From positions 12,704 to 76,703 of the forward strand of contig CAZKGO010000012.1 in the NCBI GenBank assembly GCA_964552235.1: a stretch of DNA of 64,000 bases, read 5' to 3'. A program made the translations under genes and the position numbers. The notes under the pieces are model-generated. The model worked only from the letters and a program-made list of their open reading frames with translations, was not told the origin of the DNA and ran no database searches. Shown in pieces: positions 51,022 to 60,555 of this stretch (position 1 is its first letter; every line of letters begins with the position of its first letter). Source of the stretch: CAVTHK01 sp964552235. Its GTDB lineage: Bacteria; Spirochaetota; Spirochaetia; SZUA-6; CAVTHK01.

Positions 51022-52811
51022 ATGCCCACAGCGAAGTATGCCGCGATCCTTGATCGGGTTCTGCTCCCGCCCCGCACCTATGGGCCGTTCCCGTTCATCG
51101 ACCGGCGCGAGGCTTGGGACGGTCTGCCCGCCGATATCCGCGCCAATGTCGTAGAGGCGGGCGAGCGGCACCTGGGCCACGCGTATCCGCTGCTTGCCGC
51201 GACCGCCTACCTCGAGTTCCTGCGCAGCGGAGACCGCGCCGCCTATGAGGCCCCTACTTCGAACGGCGCGGGGCGCTCGCGGCGATGGCTGCGGCCGAGT
51301 GCGGCGAAGCCGAGGGGCGTTTCCTCGACGACATCGCCAGCGGTGTGTGGGCGATCTGCGAGGAATCCTCCTGGGTGGTCCCGGCGCACAACTACGAGCG
51401 GCTCGGCGAATTCCGCGAGAGCCTTCCGGACTTTCGCAGACGGCGCATCGACCTGTTCGCCGCCGAAACCGGAGCATTGTTGGCGCTTGTGCAGTGGCTC
51501 CTGGGCGAACGCCTCGCGGGCAGCCTGCCCGTCGTCCCGATCCGCATCGAGCACGAAGTGTGCCGCCGTATTCTCGATCCGTACCCGGAGCAGGACGACT
51601 TCCGGTGGATGTGGCTGCGCCCGGCGCCGACTCATCACGTCAACAACTGGACGCCGTGGTGCACATCGGCCTGTCTCCTGGCACTCGCCCTGCTCGAGAA
51701 TGATCCCGCTCGCCTCCAGCGCGCGGTCGGCAAGGCGCCGGCGAGCCTGAACGTATTCCTCGGCTCGTACGCCGACGACGGCGGCTGCGACGAAGGCACC
51801 TCGCCACGCGGCCGGATCGCTTCTGGAGTGCCTCGACACCCTGGGCGGTCCGACTGGCGGAGCGATCGATGTGTCGGCCGAGCCGCCGCTCGCCGGCATC
51901 GCTCGATTCCTCCACCGCACGCACGTCTGCGGTCGCTGGTTCGTCAACTTCGCTGACGCCAGCGCCTCCGAGGACTCGCGCCGGAGATCGTGCACTTCTA
52001 AGGCCGCCGCATCGGACACGGGTCGATGCGGGCGCCGGCGGCCCGGCGGGCGATCGGGGCCTTGCCTGCCGGCTCCCCAGGATACCGGCTGGCCAGGCTG
52101 ATGCGCGCGGTCTTTGCGTGGGCGGACATTGGCGCCGACGGGTGCGTCGCCGCTGACCCCTTGCCCGCCGGCTCCTGGTTCGAGGGCATCCAGGTGAAGA
52201 CCGCGCGGCAGAGGGCCGGCTCCTGCGAGGGCTTCTTCATGGCGGTCAACGGCGGGCACAACGACGAGAGCCACAACCACAACGACGTCGGCGGCTTCGT
52301 CGCGTATCTGGAGGGAGAACCACTGATCGTGGATGTCGGCGTTCCCACCTATACGTCGCGCACGTTCGACCCCGAGCATCGCTACCAGCAGTGGCCGATG
52401 CAGTCCGCCTTTCACAACCTCCCGACCATCGGCGGCCGCCAACAGGCGGCCGGGCCCGCCTACCGGGCCGCGGATGTCGCATCGCGCGATGACGGCGAGC
52501 GCGCTCAGCTCGGCCTCGACATCGCCGCAGCCCATCCCGCCGACGCCGGCTGCAGGAGCTGGCGGAGAATCCTCCGCCTCGACCTGGGCGCGCGCCGGCT
52601 CGAAGTGCTCGACCAGTTCGGCCTCGCGCGAGCGACGGCCGACGTTGCCTGGAGCCTCACGACCGCTTGCGAGCACGAGCCGGCCGGTCCGGGCGGCGTG
52701 ATCCTGCGAACGCCGGCGGGAGCGAGCGCGACGATGCGCTTCGACAGCGAGCGATTCGCCCTCGCCAGCGAGACTATCCCGCTCGGCGACCCGCGCCTGG
52801 AGGCGGTGTGA
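51022..52811 (+). pseudogene. Heparinase II/III-like polysaccharide lyase, broken by frameshifts and a stop
   Basis: The pieces line up with one heparinase II/III-family protein of about 590 aa. The N-terminal alpha-toroid part begins at ATG 51022 (PPRTYGPFPFIDRREAW). NWTPWCTSACLLALALL and YADDGGCDEG are the active-site region, and the C-terminal beta-sandwich has NGGHNDESHNHNDVGGF with the catalytic-type His. The frame shifts near 51250 (a C run one base short) and near 51795 (expected YWG after DEGTS is missing). It shifts again before 51970, and TAA at 51999 replaces a Tyr codon in HFYGRRIG. Function is lost unless these are sequencing errors. Confidence 0.82.
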
Positions 52812-52827
52812 GGAGGCCGGGTGCACC

Positions 52828-52848
52828 GCCTGCTGCTGCGCAGCAGGC
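52828..52848. terminator. Hairpin between convergent genes
   Basis: Perfect 9-bp stem GCCTGCTGC (52828-52836) / GCAGCAGGC (52840-52848) with a 3-nt loop, between the lyase pseudogene and the convergent AraC regulator. No T-run, so a bidirectional terminator is only likely, not proven. Confidence 0.5.
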
Positions 52849-52899
52849 GCGAGCTCGATCGCGGCGAGGGACGCCCCGCGCTCGAGCGCTGAGCCGGGC

Positions 52900-55191
52900 T
52901 CAGTCGGGCGCGGCCTCCGCGGCGTGCTGCTTGCGATACTGCAGCGGAGCGGCGCCGAAACGGGAGCGGAACAGGCGCGCGAAGTACGACGTGTTGCTGT
53001 AGCCCAGGCTCCGCGCCACGGCCGCAACTCGGGGTCGTCTCTGCTCCAGCAGCATTTCGCGGGCCTTGTGCAGGCGCGCCTCGAGCAGGAAGTCCTGGAA
53101 GTGGATGCCGTTGCCGTCCTTGAACAGACGGCTCAAGTGACCCGGGCTGATGTGGAACTTGTCGGCGACGGTCGCCAGCGAGGTGTTGGCGTCGACGTTT
53201 CGCGAAACGTAGTCCGCGATCCGGCGCGGGAAGCCGGTGTCGATGCGGGCTCCGCGGGCTGCAGCAAGATCGCGGTGAAGGCCCGCCAGCCGAACGATTT
53301 CGGCGACGAACCGTTCCGCGCTGATCACCCCCAGATCGGTCGCCGGAGGAGCCGCCGCCGGTGTGCGGTCGTCCTCGCCGCCCATCGTCTCGCCGACGAC
53401 GCCCGCGACGTGCGAGAACAGGCTCTCCACGTAGGCCGCCGAAAGGCCCCTCTGCCGCGCTTCGGCCACTGCCTCGAGCAAGGTGCGCTCCAGCTCGGCA
53501 ACCCGCCCGCCGCGAAAAAAGGCCTCGATCCGCGCCAACCGGTGCAAATCCAAGGCGGGAGCGCTGCGCTCCAGGGCGGCCAGCCGCTCCTCAGTGAAGA
53601 CATGTCCGTATCCCTGGATGCCCGCGTACTTCTCCACCAGCCGGGCTGTCTCGAACGCCGCGGCCAGGCTGGTAAGGGGGCGAGCCGAGCAAAGTGCGGC
53701 GTTGCAGCGCAGGGCCAGCGCTGCCTCGGCCGCGGCCAGCAACCCGGCCACCTCCGACGGGGAGAGCGGGCGATCGAGCAGGACCGCGAGCGAACCGGGC
53801 CGGTAGCTCACGACGCTGGTGCCGGGACCCAGGCCCGCACAGAGCAGCTCGGTGAGCTTGAGCGTCGCGTACTCGCGGGCGGGATAGGCGAGCCTGCCGT
53901 AGGCCTCGCGGTCGAGGTCCACGACCAGGAGAGCCGGCCGGCGGCTGGTGAGCCCGACGAGGGCAAGCCGTTCGGCAATGGCAGCTTCGTCGCCTACCTT
54001 GCCAAAGAGCACATCCGTTACCGCGCGGTGCTCGACGAGACCGCGGTTGGCCTCCAGGCTCCTCTGCATCTCGTCAACCTGCCCCGCCAGGCCCGTGATC
54101 GTGCGGCCGATGAGCTCCAGGTCACCCACCGGACCCTGCGTTCTCCCATGGAGCCGGGAGATGTCGAGCAGCCTTTGCAGAGGGCGGTACACTGGAACGG
54201 CGACCAGGGCCAGGGCCCCGAACGCCAGCGCCGCAGCCACGAGAGAGACCGCGATCGCCAGGTTCCGCATGAGGCGCAGCCGGTGATCGAAAGAGCGGAT
54301 CGGAGTCAGCGACACGTAGGTCCAGTCGCTGATCTCCGAGCGCGTCCAGGACGCTCCGAGGTACTCCCCCGCAGCCCGGATGACCGCGAAGCCCTGCGGC
54401 GTCGCTGCCGGCGTAAACGGGCGCTCCCAGGGCGTGCCGTCTGTCCTGTCGAGGCTGCTGTCCGCCATCAGCCTACCCCCGCCGTCGAGGACAAGGATCC
54501 GCCCATGGCTGGGCAGGCCGCAGGCCGCGCGGAGCGCGGCCGCCAGCCGGGCAAGGTCGACGTGAAACAACACCAGACCCTCCCGCGAGTCCCTCGGCGC
54601 GTAGAGGGGCAGCGACTGCGCGCACGTGAGGGTCGGCCGGCCTGACGACGGATCCGGACCGATCCAGACACGGGCCGGACCCTCAGCAAGCGATCGGCGC
54701 GCGGCGTCAAGGCGCTCCTTGTCCGGCGCCGGATCGAGCCTCTCGGACACGCGCAGGTAGACCCCTCCCTCCGACGATACGAGCGTGTCGTCGCGCGTGC
54801 GGTAAGCCGCCACGGAGCGAAAAAGCTCGCTGCTGAGGGCCAGTGCAGTGAGATCGGTGGACACGTGGTAGAGAAGGTCCGGACGTCCTTCGGTGCCGTA
54901 GAGCACGAAGCGCGCCAGGTTGGGCTCGCCGCTGCCGTGGAGGAACTGGGCGTTGATCAGGGAGTTGATGTGCGTGAGCAGTCCGCGATCGGTGAGGATG
55001 CGCGCCTGGGCGAGCAGGCGCCGGTCTGACTCCTCGATCTCCCCGCGGAGAAAGGCGTGGGCATGGGCCACGAGGGCGAAGCTGGAAACCAGGATGGCGA
55101 CGACGGTCAGCAACCCGTAGGTGGCAACCATCCGCAGGTAGTAGCTCCTGCGATTCACGTAGGCGGCGACGCGGTCGCGAAACCAGCCCAT
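52900..55191 (-). CDS. Membrane-bound AraC-family regulator (YesN/two-helix sensor type)
   Basis: 763 aa. A first membrane helix (about 21-44), an extracytoplasmic sensor domain (about 45-305) and a second helix (about 310-333) are followed by a HAMP-like stretch, a long linker domain (about 380-650) and a C-terminal AraC DNA-binding domain with two HTHs (about 663-763; IADYVSRNVDANTSLATVA and VAAVARSLGYSNTSYFARLF). One-protein sensors of this layout control adjacent Lpl-type importers, here the divergent operon at 55372. A TTGACA-N18-TATACT promoter predicts a start point only about 5 bp before the ATG. The alternative start at 55344 would lie upstream of that promoter. Confidence 0.9.
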   Translation of the reverse strand: MGWFRDRVAAYVNRRSYYLRMVATYGLLTVVAILVSSFALVAHAHAFLRGEIEESDRRLLAQARILTDRGLLTHINSLINAQFLHGSGEPNLARFVLYGTEGRPDLLYHVSTDLTALALSSELFRSVAAYRTRDDTLVSSEGGVYLRVSERLDPAPDKERLDAARRSLAEGPARVWIGPDPSSGRPTLTCAQSLPLYAPRDSREGLVLFHVDLARLAAALRAACGLPSHGRILVLDGGGRLMADSSLDRTDGTPWERPFTPAATPQGFAVIRAAGEYLGASWTRSEISDWTYVSLTPIRSFDHRLRLMRNLAIAVSLVAAALAFGALALVAVPVYRPLQRLLDISRLHGRTQGPVGDLELIGRTITGLAGQVDEMQRSLEANRGLVEHRAVTDVLFGKVGDEAAIAERLALVGLTSRRPALLVVDLDREAYGRLAYPAREYATLKLTELLCAGLGPGTSVVSYRPGSLAVLLDRPLSPSEVAGLLAAAEAALALRCNAALCSARPLTSLAAAFETARLVEKYAGIQGYGHVFTEERLAALERSAPALDLHRLARIEAFFRGGRVAELERTLLEAVAEARQRGLSAAYVESLFSHVAGVVGETMGGEDDRTPAAAPPATDLGVISAERFVAEIVRLAGLHRDLAAARGARIDTGFPRRIADYVSRNVDANTSLATVADKFHISPGHLSRLFKDGNGIHFQDFLLEARLHKAREMLLEQRRPRVAAVARSLGYSNTSYFARLFRSRFGAAPLQYRKQHAAEAAPD

Positions 55192-55202
55192 GGACCGCCC
55201 CG

Positions 55203-55232
55203 AGTATACGGGCGGCGCCTTGCGGCTGTCAA
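55203..55232 (-). promoter_or_regulatory. Sigma-70-type promoter of the AraC regulator
   Basis: On the minus strand TTGACA (55227-55232), 18-bp spacer, TATACT (55203-55208). Start codon 12 bp past the hexamer. Confidence 0.65.
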
Positions 55233-55274
55233 AGCGCCGCCCCCGCCGCCGTCGGCGCCCGTCCGGCGGCGAGC

Positions 55275-55306
55275 AAGCATTTGCATGCTTTGTGCAGCGA
55301 TTGTGC
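55275..55306. promoter_or_regulatory. Candidate operator for the AraC regulator
   Basis: Inverted repeat AAGCAT-TTGC-ATGCTT (55275-55290) overlapping two direct repeats TTGTGC (55290-55295 and 55301-55306) spaced 11 bp apart. Helically phased direct repeats are typical AraC-type binding sites. It lies between the regulator promoter and the extended -10 of the importer operon. Confidence 0.5.
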
Positions 55307-55326
55307 GACACGGGCCGCGTCCGCGG

Positions 55327-55335
55327 TGCTATCGT
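55327..55335 (+). promoter_or_regulatory. Extended -10 of the uronate importer operon
   Basis: TGC followed by TATCGT (55330-55335), 37 bp before the SBP ATG. No good -35, which fits activation by the AraC-type regulator from the site just upstream. Confidence 0.45.
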
Positions 55336-55371
55336 GAACCCCACGCAGATACCCTAATGGGAGGTGAGACC

Positions 55372-56976
55372 ATGGCATCGAGACGCTCACTCGTCGTCGT
55401 CCTCGCGGCGATCTCGCTGCTCGCCCCGACCGAAAGCCTGTTCGCGTCGGCCCAGGCCGAGCGGCAGGCCGTGCAGCCGGCGGGCCCGGTCGTCATCGAC
55501 TGGCTCGGCTACTCGACCTTCGCGCAGCCGGACAGCGGTACCGAGATACAGAAAAGGGTCGAGGCCAAGTACAACGCCCGCTTCAACATCTGGTACGTGG
55601 ACAAGCAGAAGTACGACGAGGCGCTGGGCATCAAGCTGGCGGGCGGAGACATGCCCGATTTCATGCTGATGTTCAACCCGTCGAACGCGTCCCGCTACGT
55701 CGAGCAGGGGGTGCTCGCCGCCATCACCGAGGCGATCTTCGCCAGGCTGCCCAACTACCGGCGCATCATCAAGGAGATCGACCCCGACAACACCATCTTC
55801 AACGACGTGATGGTCGACGGCAAGATCTACGCGCTCAAGAGCGCCGAGCTCGGAACCTCCTACCCGACCGCCGTCGTGTGGCGGACCGACTGGCTGCGCA
55901 ACGTCGGCCTGGCGCGGATGCCGGAAACTCTCGACGAGTTCACGATCGCCGCGTACAAGTTCGCCAACGAGGACCCCGATCGCAACGGCAAAAAGGACAC
56001 CTACGCGTTCTCCGACTCGGCCATCGAGATCGTTCTCGGCGCCTTTGGCCCGGTTCCGATGTACCGCTACTCCAGCCGCAGCGGACAGCGGCTTCACTGG
56101 TCACAGCGCGACGGCCGCCTGGTGTTCAACGCGATCCAGCCTGAGATGAAAGAGGGTCTCGCCTACCTGCAGAAGCTGTACAAGGACGGAATCATCGACC
56201 CCGAGTTCGTCACCTCGGAGAACAAGGGCGGATACTGGGCCATCCCCCACGCATTCCTCAACAACCGGATCGGGCTGACCGCGCGCCAGTACTACTATCA
56301 CTGGGCGCCGCCGCTCACGAAGAACGACAAGGGCGGCCAGGTCTACCTGGAGATGATCAAGGCGAACCCCGGCTCCGAGTTCGGCAAGACCTTCGAGCTC
56401 GGCAAACCGCCGATCGGACCGAAGGGCAAGTCGGGCGCCTTTGCCACCGGGGCTGCGAGCATCGACAACTGGAGCTTCACGACCAAGGGCGTCAAGGAAC
56501 CGCGCAAGCTCGACGTCATCACGCGGATGATCGAGGACAACCTGTCGGACTTCGATCACAACACGCTCGTGAACTGGGGATTGTCCGGAGTCCACCACAC
56601 GATCGACGAGGACGGGGTCTACACGCTGACGCCGGCCTTTACCGGCACCCCGGAGCGCATCCGGGCGGGGCTCGGCGTGTTCGCCGGCGGGCCGAGGAGC
56701 CCGGAGTTCGACAAGCGGCGCAACCCCAAGCTGTACGCCTTCGGCGACAAGTACCGGACCACCGGCTACGTCCCCGCCGCGGTGCCCGCCACCGCGGCCT
56801 ACCAGAAGTACATCGGGGACCTGACCAAGCTGAGCACGGAGGCCTACATCGCCATCATCACGGGAGCCAAGCCCATCGAGTACTTCGACGAGTACGTGCG
56901 GACCTTCCGTTCACGTGGAGGCGACGAGATCGAGAAGGAGGTCAACGAGACCGTCCGCAAGATGACGGGCCGCTGA
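55372..56976 (+). CDS. Extracellular solute-binding protein, family 1 (LplA/YtcQ type)
   Basis: 534 aa. Signal peptide about residues 1-27 (MASRRSLVVVLAAISLLAP onward). The mature part has WLGYSTFAQPDSGTEIQKR and DMPDFMLMFNPSNASRYVEQ, then WRTDWLRNVGLARMPETLDE, as in large binding proteins for pectin- or rhamnogalacturonan-derived oligosaccharides. Ribosome site GGGAGGTGAG. First gene of a six-gene operon with two permeases, an MBL protein, an oligogalacturonate-lyase-like protein and a dehydrogenase. Ligand is inferred to be a uronate oligosaccharide. Confidence 0.92.
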   Translation: MASRRSLVVVLAAISLLAPTESLFASAQAERQAVQPAGPVVIDWLGYSTFAQPDSGTEIQKRVEAKYNARFNIWYVDKQKYDEALGIKLAGGDMPDFMLMFNPSNASRYVEQGVLAAITEAIFARLPNYRRIIKEIDPDNTIFNDVMVDGKIYALKSAELGTSYPTAVVWRTDWLRNVGLARMPETLDEFTIAAYKFANEDPDRNGKKDTYAFSDSAIEIVLGAFGPVPMYRYSSRSGQRLHWSQRDGRLVFNAIQPEMKEGLAYLQKLYKDGIIDPEFVTSENKGGYWAIPHAFLNNRIGLTARQYYYHWAPPLTKNDKGGQVYLEMIKANPGSEFGKTFELGKPPIGPKGKSGAFATGAASIDNWSFTTKGVKEPRKLDVITRMIEDNLSDFDHNTLVNWGLSGVHHTIDEDGVYTLTPAFTGTPERIRAGLGVFAGGPRSPEFDKRRNPKLYAFGDKYRTTGYVPAAVPATAAYQKYIGDLTKLSTEAYIAIITGAKPIEYFDEYVRTFRSRGGDEIEKEVNETVRKMTGR

Positions 56977-56990
56977 GGCGGCGCGATCCC

Positions 56991-57017
56991 GGCCGGGCGC
57001 GCCCGAGGCGCCCGGCC
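56991..57017 (+). repeat. Intercistronic hairpin between SBP and permease
   Basis: Perfect 10-bp arms GGCCGGGCGC (56991-57000) and GCGCCCGGCC (57008-57017), 7-nt loop, 14 bp after the SBP stop. No T-run. Confidence 0.75.
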
Positions 57018-57036
57018 CCATCCTGGAGCGCAACCC

Positions 57037-57948
57037 GTGAGCATACCGGGCCTGATCCGCCGGTACGTGCGGCAGAGGCAGCTGCTGCTGATGCTGCTGC
57101 CCGTTCTGGCATACTTCGCGATCTTCCACTATGGGCCGATCTGGGGCATGCTCATCGCCTTCAAGGATTACTACCCCCTGCGAGGCTTCTGGGGCAGCCC
57201 CTGGGTCGGAGCCAAGCACTTCGAGCGGCTGTTCAGCGGCTTGTACTTCCGCCCCGTGCTCCGCAACACCCTCATCATCTCGTTCCTCAAGCTCGTCTTC
57301 GGCTTTCCCGCGCCCGTCCTCCTCGCCCTGATGCTCAACGAGGTGCGGCACAGCGGGTTCAAGCGCACAGTGCAGACCCTCACCTACCTCCCGCACTTCC
57401 TGTCCTGGGTCGTGCTTGCGGGCATGCTGATCGAATTGCTGTCCCCCTCACGGGGTCCGGCGAACGCCCTGCTGCGCGCCCTCGGCGTGAAGCCGATCTT
57501 CTTTCTGGCCGAGGAAGGCTGGTTCCGGCCGGTCGTGGTGGCCTCGGCCATCTGGCGGGAGGTCGGCTGGCAGTCGATCGTCTTTCTGGCCGCCATCTCC
57601 CAGATCAACCCGGAGCTCTACGACGTGGCCTCGATCGACGGGGCCGGGCGGCTGCGCCGGATCGCGAGCGTGACCCTGCCGTCGATCCTGCCGGTGATCG
57701 TGATCATGTTCATCTTCGCGGCCGGCAGGCTGATTCACGACGACTTCGAGCAGATCCTGAACCTGCTGAACCCGCGGGTGATGAGCGTTGGCGACGTGAT
57801 TACGACCTACACGTTCCGCGAAGGCCTGCAGAAACTCAACTACAGCTACGCCTCGGCCGTCGGCTTTTTCACCAACGTCGTCTCGTTTTTCCTGGTGCTG
57901 CTGACCAACTCGATCGCCCGCAGGCTCGGGGAGAGCTCGGTATGGTAG
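57037..57948 (+). CDS. ABC transporter permease, LplB/YteP type
   Basis: 303 aa, six helices, with YGPIWGMLIAFKDYYPLRG and EAA loop LYDVASIDGAGRLRRIASVT. GTG start at 57037. It overlaps the next permease by 7 bp. Same class as 38755-39732. Confidence 0.93.
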   Translation: MSIPGLIRRYVRQRQLLLMLLPVLAYFAIFHYGPIWGMLIAFKDYYPLRGFWGSPWVGAKHFERLFSGLYFRPVLRNTLIISFLKLVFGFPAPVLLALMLNEVRHSGFKRTVQTLTYLPHFLSWVVLAGMLIELLSPSRGPANALLRALGVKPIFFLAEEGWFRPVVVASAIWREVGWQSIVFLAAISQINPELYDVASIDGAGRLRRIASVTLPSILPVIVIMFIFAAGRLIHDDFEQILNLLNPRVMSVGDVITTYTFREGLQKLNYSYASAVGFFTNVVSFFLVLLTNSIARRLGESSVW

Positions 57949-58817
57949 CCACGGCGCGACGTCGCCCTGCCGACCTGCTGTTCGACGCCGTTATCCACGG
58001 CAGCCTCCTGGTGCTGGCCGCGGCCACGATCCTGCCGTTCCTGCAGGTGGTGACGATCTCGCTGAGCCCCTCGCACGTCGCTTCGCGCTACGGCCTGCAT
58101 CTGCTGCCTTCCGAAATCACCCTCGAGGGCTACCGCAGCGTCCTCGGCCACAGGCTCGTGTGGCAGTCGTACTGGAACACGATCCTAACCACGGTGGGCG
58201 GCACCGCCCTCAGCGTTCTCCTGCTGGTGCTCGGAGCCTACCCTCTGGCCAAGAGCACCCTGCCGAACCGGCGGCTCTGGACCGCGCTCGTTGTGTTCAC
58301 GATGTACTTCCAGGGCGGCATCGTGCCGACCTTCATCCTGGTCAAGAACTTGGGGCTGCGGGACACCCTTTGGTCGCTGGTCCTGCCGAGGGCGGCCTAC
58401 GCCTTCAACCTGATCGTGGTGCGCAACTTTTTCATGGCGCTTCCGCAGGAACTGGAAGAATCGGCGAGGATCGACGGCGCGCGGGAGATCTCGATCCTCT
58501 TCCGCATCGTGGTGCCGCTGTCGATGCCGGTGGTCGCCACCGTGACGCTATGGAAGGCCGTCTACCAGTGGAACCAGTGGTTCGACTGCATGATCTACAT
58601 CGACACCCAGGCGCGGTTCGTGCTGCAGTACGTGCTGCGCCTGGTGCTGATCGAGGGGTCGCAGGAGACAGCCACGACCTCCACGCGCGAGTACGTGAGC
58701 ACGGACACCATGCGCATGGCCACGCTGGTCGTCGCCACCCTGCCGATCGTCTGCACCTACCCCTTTCTGCAGAAGTACTTCGTCAAGGGCGTGATGATCG
58801 GCGCGGTCAAGGGATGA
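57942..58817 (+). CDS. ABC transporter permease, LplC/YtcP type
   Basis: 291 aa, EAA loop LEESARIDGAREISILFRIV and the class-typical end FLQKYFVKGVMIGAVKG. As in the other Lpl-type cluster, no ATPase gene is present, so an ATPase encoded elsewhere must energise it. Confidence 0.93.
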   Translation: MVATARRRPADLLFDAVIHGSLLVLAAATILPFLQVVTISLSPSHVASRYGLHLLPSEITLEGYRSVLGHRLVWQSYWNTILTTVGGTALSVLLLVLGAYPLAKSTLPNRRLWTALVVFTMYFQGGIVPTFILVKNLGLRDTLWSLVLPRAAYAFNLIVVRNFFMALPQELEESARIDGAREISILFRIVVPLSMPVVATVTLWKAVYQWNQWFDCMIYIDTQARFVLQYVLRLVLIEGSQETATTSTREYVSTDTMRMATLVVATLPIVCTYPFLQKYFVKGVMIGAVKG

Positions 58818-58829
58818 GGCGGAGGCGGC

Positions 58830-60518
58830 GTGGCGGCGGGCGGCGGCATCGACGTCTACATGGGAGCGGAGGCTGAGCTTGCGACCGGCCCGCGCGGGCA
58901 GATCTGCAACCGGGTCCTCCTGGAGCAGCGCTCTCCGGTCGCCCCGCAGGTGATCCCGATCAGCCGGCGCATCTGGTCGATCGTCGGGGTGAGCCTGGCC
59001 GCTTCGCATGTGATCCAGGGCGGGGGCGGCCTCATCGTAGTCGACACCGGCACGAGCCTCGAGGACGGGCGTGAGGTTCTGCGCCTCCTGCGGACGGTGA
59101 GCGACCTGCCGGTGCGCGCGGTCATCTACACGCACTCGCACTACTGCGAAGGCACGGCCGCGCTGCTCGAAAAAGGTCAGACGCTCGAGATCTGGGCGCA
59201 CGAGCGCTGCGAACGCAATCACGCGCAGATCGTCTCGTCGCTGGCGCCGCTGAAGCGCCACAGGATCGCAGCGCAGGCCGGGCTGATCCTGCCGCACGAC
59301 GGCCCCGACGCGGACTCCGCGGGCAGCTCCGTCGGTCGCCGGGGACCCACCGGGTACCTGCCGCCCACGCGCGTCGTGGCCGCCGACGCGCAGATGCACG
59401 CCATCCTCGGCGTGCCCGTCCGCTTCTTCACGCGCTATCCTTTCGACACCGACGACACGCTTCTGATGGAGCTGCCCGAGGACGGCGCGGTGATCCATAA
59501 TCACATGTCCGGCAACTTCCCGAACATCTATTCGATCGGCGGTGGGCCATATCGCGATCCCCTGCCCTGGATCGAGGGGCTCGACCTGGTGCGCCGGCTC
59601 GATCCGGAGGTGCTGCTCGGGGTGCACGGACTGCCGATCGTCGGCCGGGAGGCGGTGCGCCAGGCCGTGACCGCGACCCGCGACGCCCTGCAGTTCGTCC
59701 ACGACCAGACCGTGCGCGGGATGAACCTCGGGCTGTCGCCCGAGGAACTGGTCTTCTTCGTGAGGCTGCCCGAGCAGCTGGAGCGCCACCCGCACCTGGC
59801 GCAGACCTACGGCGAGGTCTGGCACCACGTGCGCTCGGTCGCCTGCGGCCTGATGGGATGGTTCGACGGCGATGCGGTGAACCTGGGACCCGTGGACCCG
59901 GGCCTGGAGGCGCGCCGGATCGTCGAGGGGTTCGGAGGCCCGCAGGCGGCGGCCGCCTCAGCGCGCAGGGCCCTGGCCGCGCGCGAATACGCGTGGGCGG
60001 CCAGGCTCGCCCGTTGGCTCGAGCGGGCCGGCTGCGGGCCCGAGGCCCGGCCCCTGCTGGTCGAGGCGCTGCGGGCGATGGCGCAGGTAACCACGGCGTG
60101 GTCGACGCGCAACTTCTGCCTGACGCAGGCGCTGGAGCTAGAGGGACGCGCCGCCCGGCCGGGCCTGGCCGGGCAGCCCTCGCCGGAGGCGGTCCTGAGC
60201 AGCCCGCCGCGGGCCGCAGCCGAGCTCCTGCGGTTCCGCCTCGACCCCGCGCGGTGCCGCGGCGGCTCGCGGACTCTGGCGCTGCGTTTCTCCGACTGCC
60301 GGTGCGAGCTGGGGGTGACCGTCCGCAACGCGGTGGCCGAGATCACCGAGCCCGCGCCGGCCGGCGCCGACGTAAAGCTGGAGCTCGAAAGGCGCCTCTG
60401 GATCGAAGTCGTCCTGGGTCGCCGCACGCTGGCCGAGGCGGCTGCCGCTGACGGCGTGCGGGCAGAGCCTTCGCTGGCGGAGGTCGAGGCGTTCCTCGAG
60501 GTTTTCGATCGCGGCTGA
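58830..60518 (+). CDS. Alkyl-sulfatase-like MBL-fold protein with altered metal motif
   Basis: 562 aa with the three-domain layout of alkyl sulfatases (SdsA1/BDS1): MBL domain (about 40-280), a helical dimerisation domain (about 285-420, VHDQTVRGMNLGLSPEELVF) and an SCP2-like C-terminal domain (about 445-560). The MBL motif HxHxDH reads H102-S-H104-Y-C106-E107 here, so the Asp and third His are replaced. Other late elements (HNHMSGNFPN, LGVHGLPIVG) remain. It may have a different metal site or activity. GTG 58830 follows GGAGG. Its place between importer and lyase genes suggests action on the imported sugar, possibly sulfate removal. Confidence 0.8.
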   Translation: MAAGGGIDVYMGAEAELATGPRGQICNRVLLEQRSPVAPQVIPISRRIWSIVGVSLAASHVIQGGGGLIVVDTGTSLEDGREVLRLLRTVSDLPVRAVIYTHSHYCEGTAALLEKGQTLEIWAHERCERNHAQIVSSLAPLKRHRIAAQAGLILPHDGPDADSAGSSVGRRGPTGYLPPTRVVAADAQMHAILGVPVRFFTRYPFDTDDTLLMELPEDGAVIHNHMSGNFPNIYSIGGGPYRDPLPWIEGLDLVRRLDPEVLLGVHGLPIVGREAVRQAVTATRDALQFVHDQTVRGMNLGLSPEELVFFVRLPEQLERHPHLAQTYGEVWHHVRSVACGLMGWFDGDAVNLGPVDPGLEARRIVEGFGGPQAAAASARRALAAREYAWAARLARWLERAGCGPEARPLLVEALRAMAQVTTAWSTRNFCLTQALELEGRAARPGLAGQPSPEAVLSSPPRAAAELLRFRLDPARCRGGSRTLALRFSDCRCELGVTVRNAVAEITEPAPAGADVKLELERRLWIEVVLGRRTLAEAAAADGVRAEPSLAEVEAFLEVFDRG

Positions 60519-60555
60519 CCACCGGGCAAGGCCGGAATAGCAAGGAGCCACGGGC

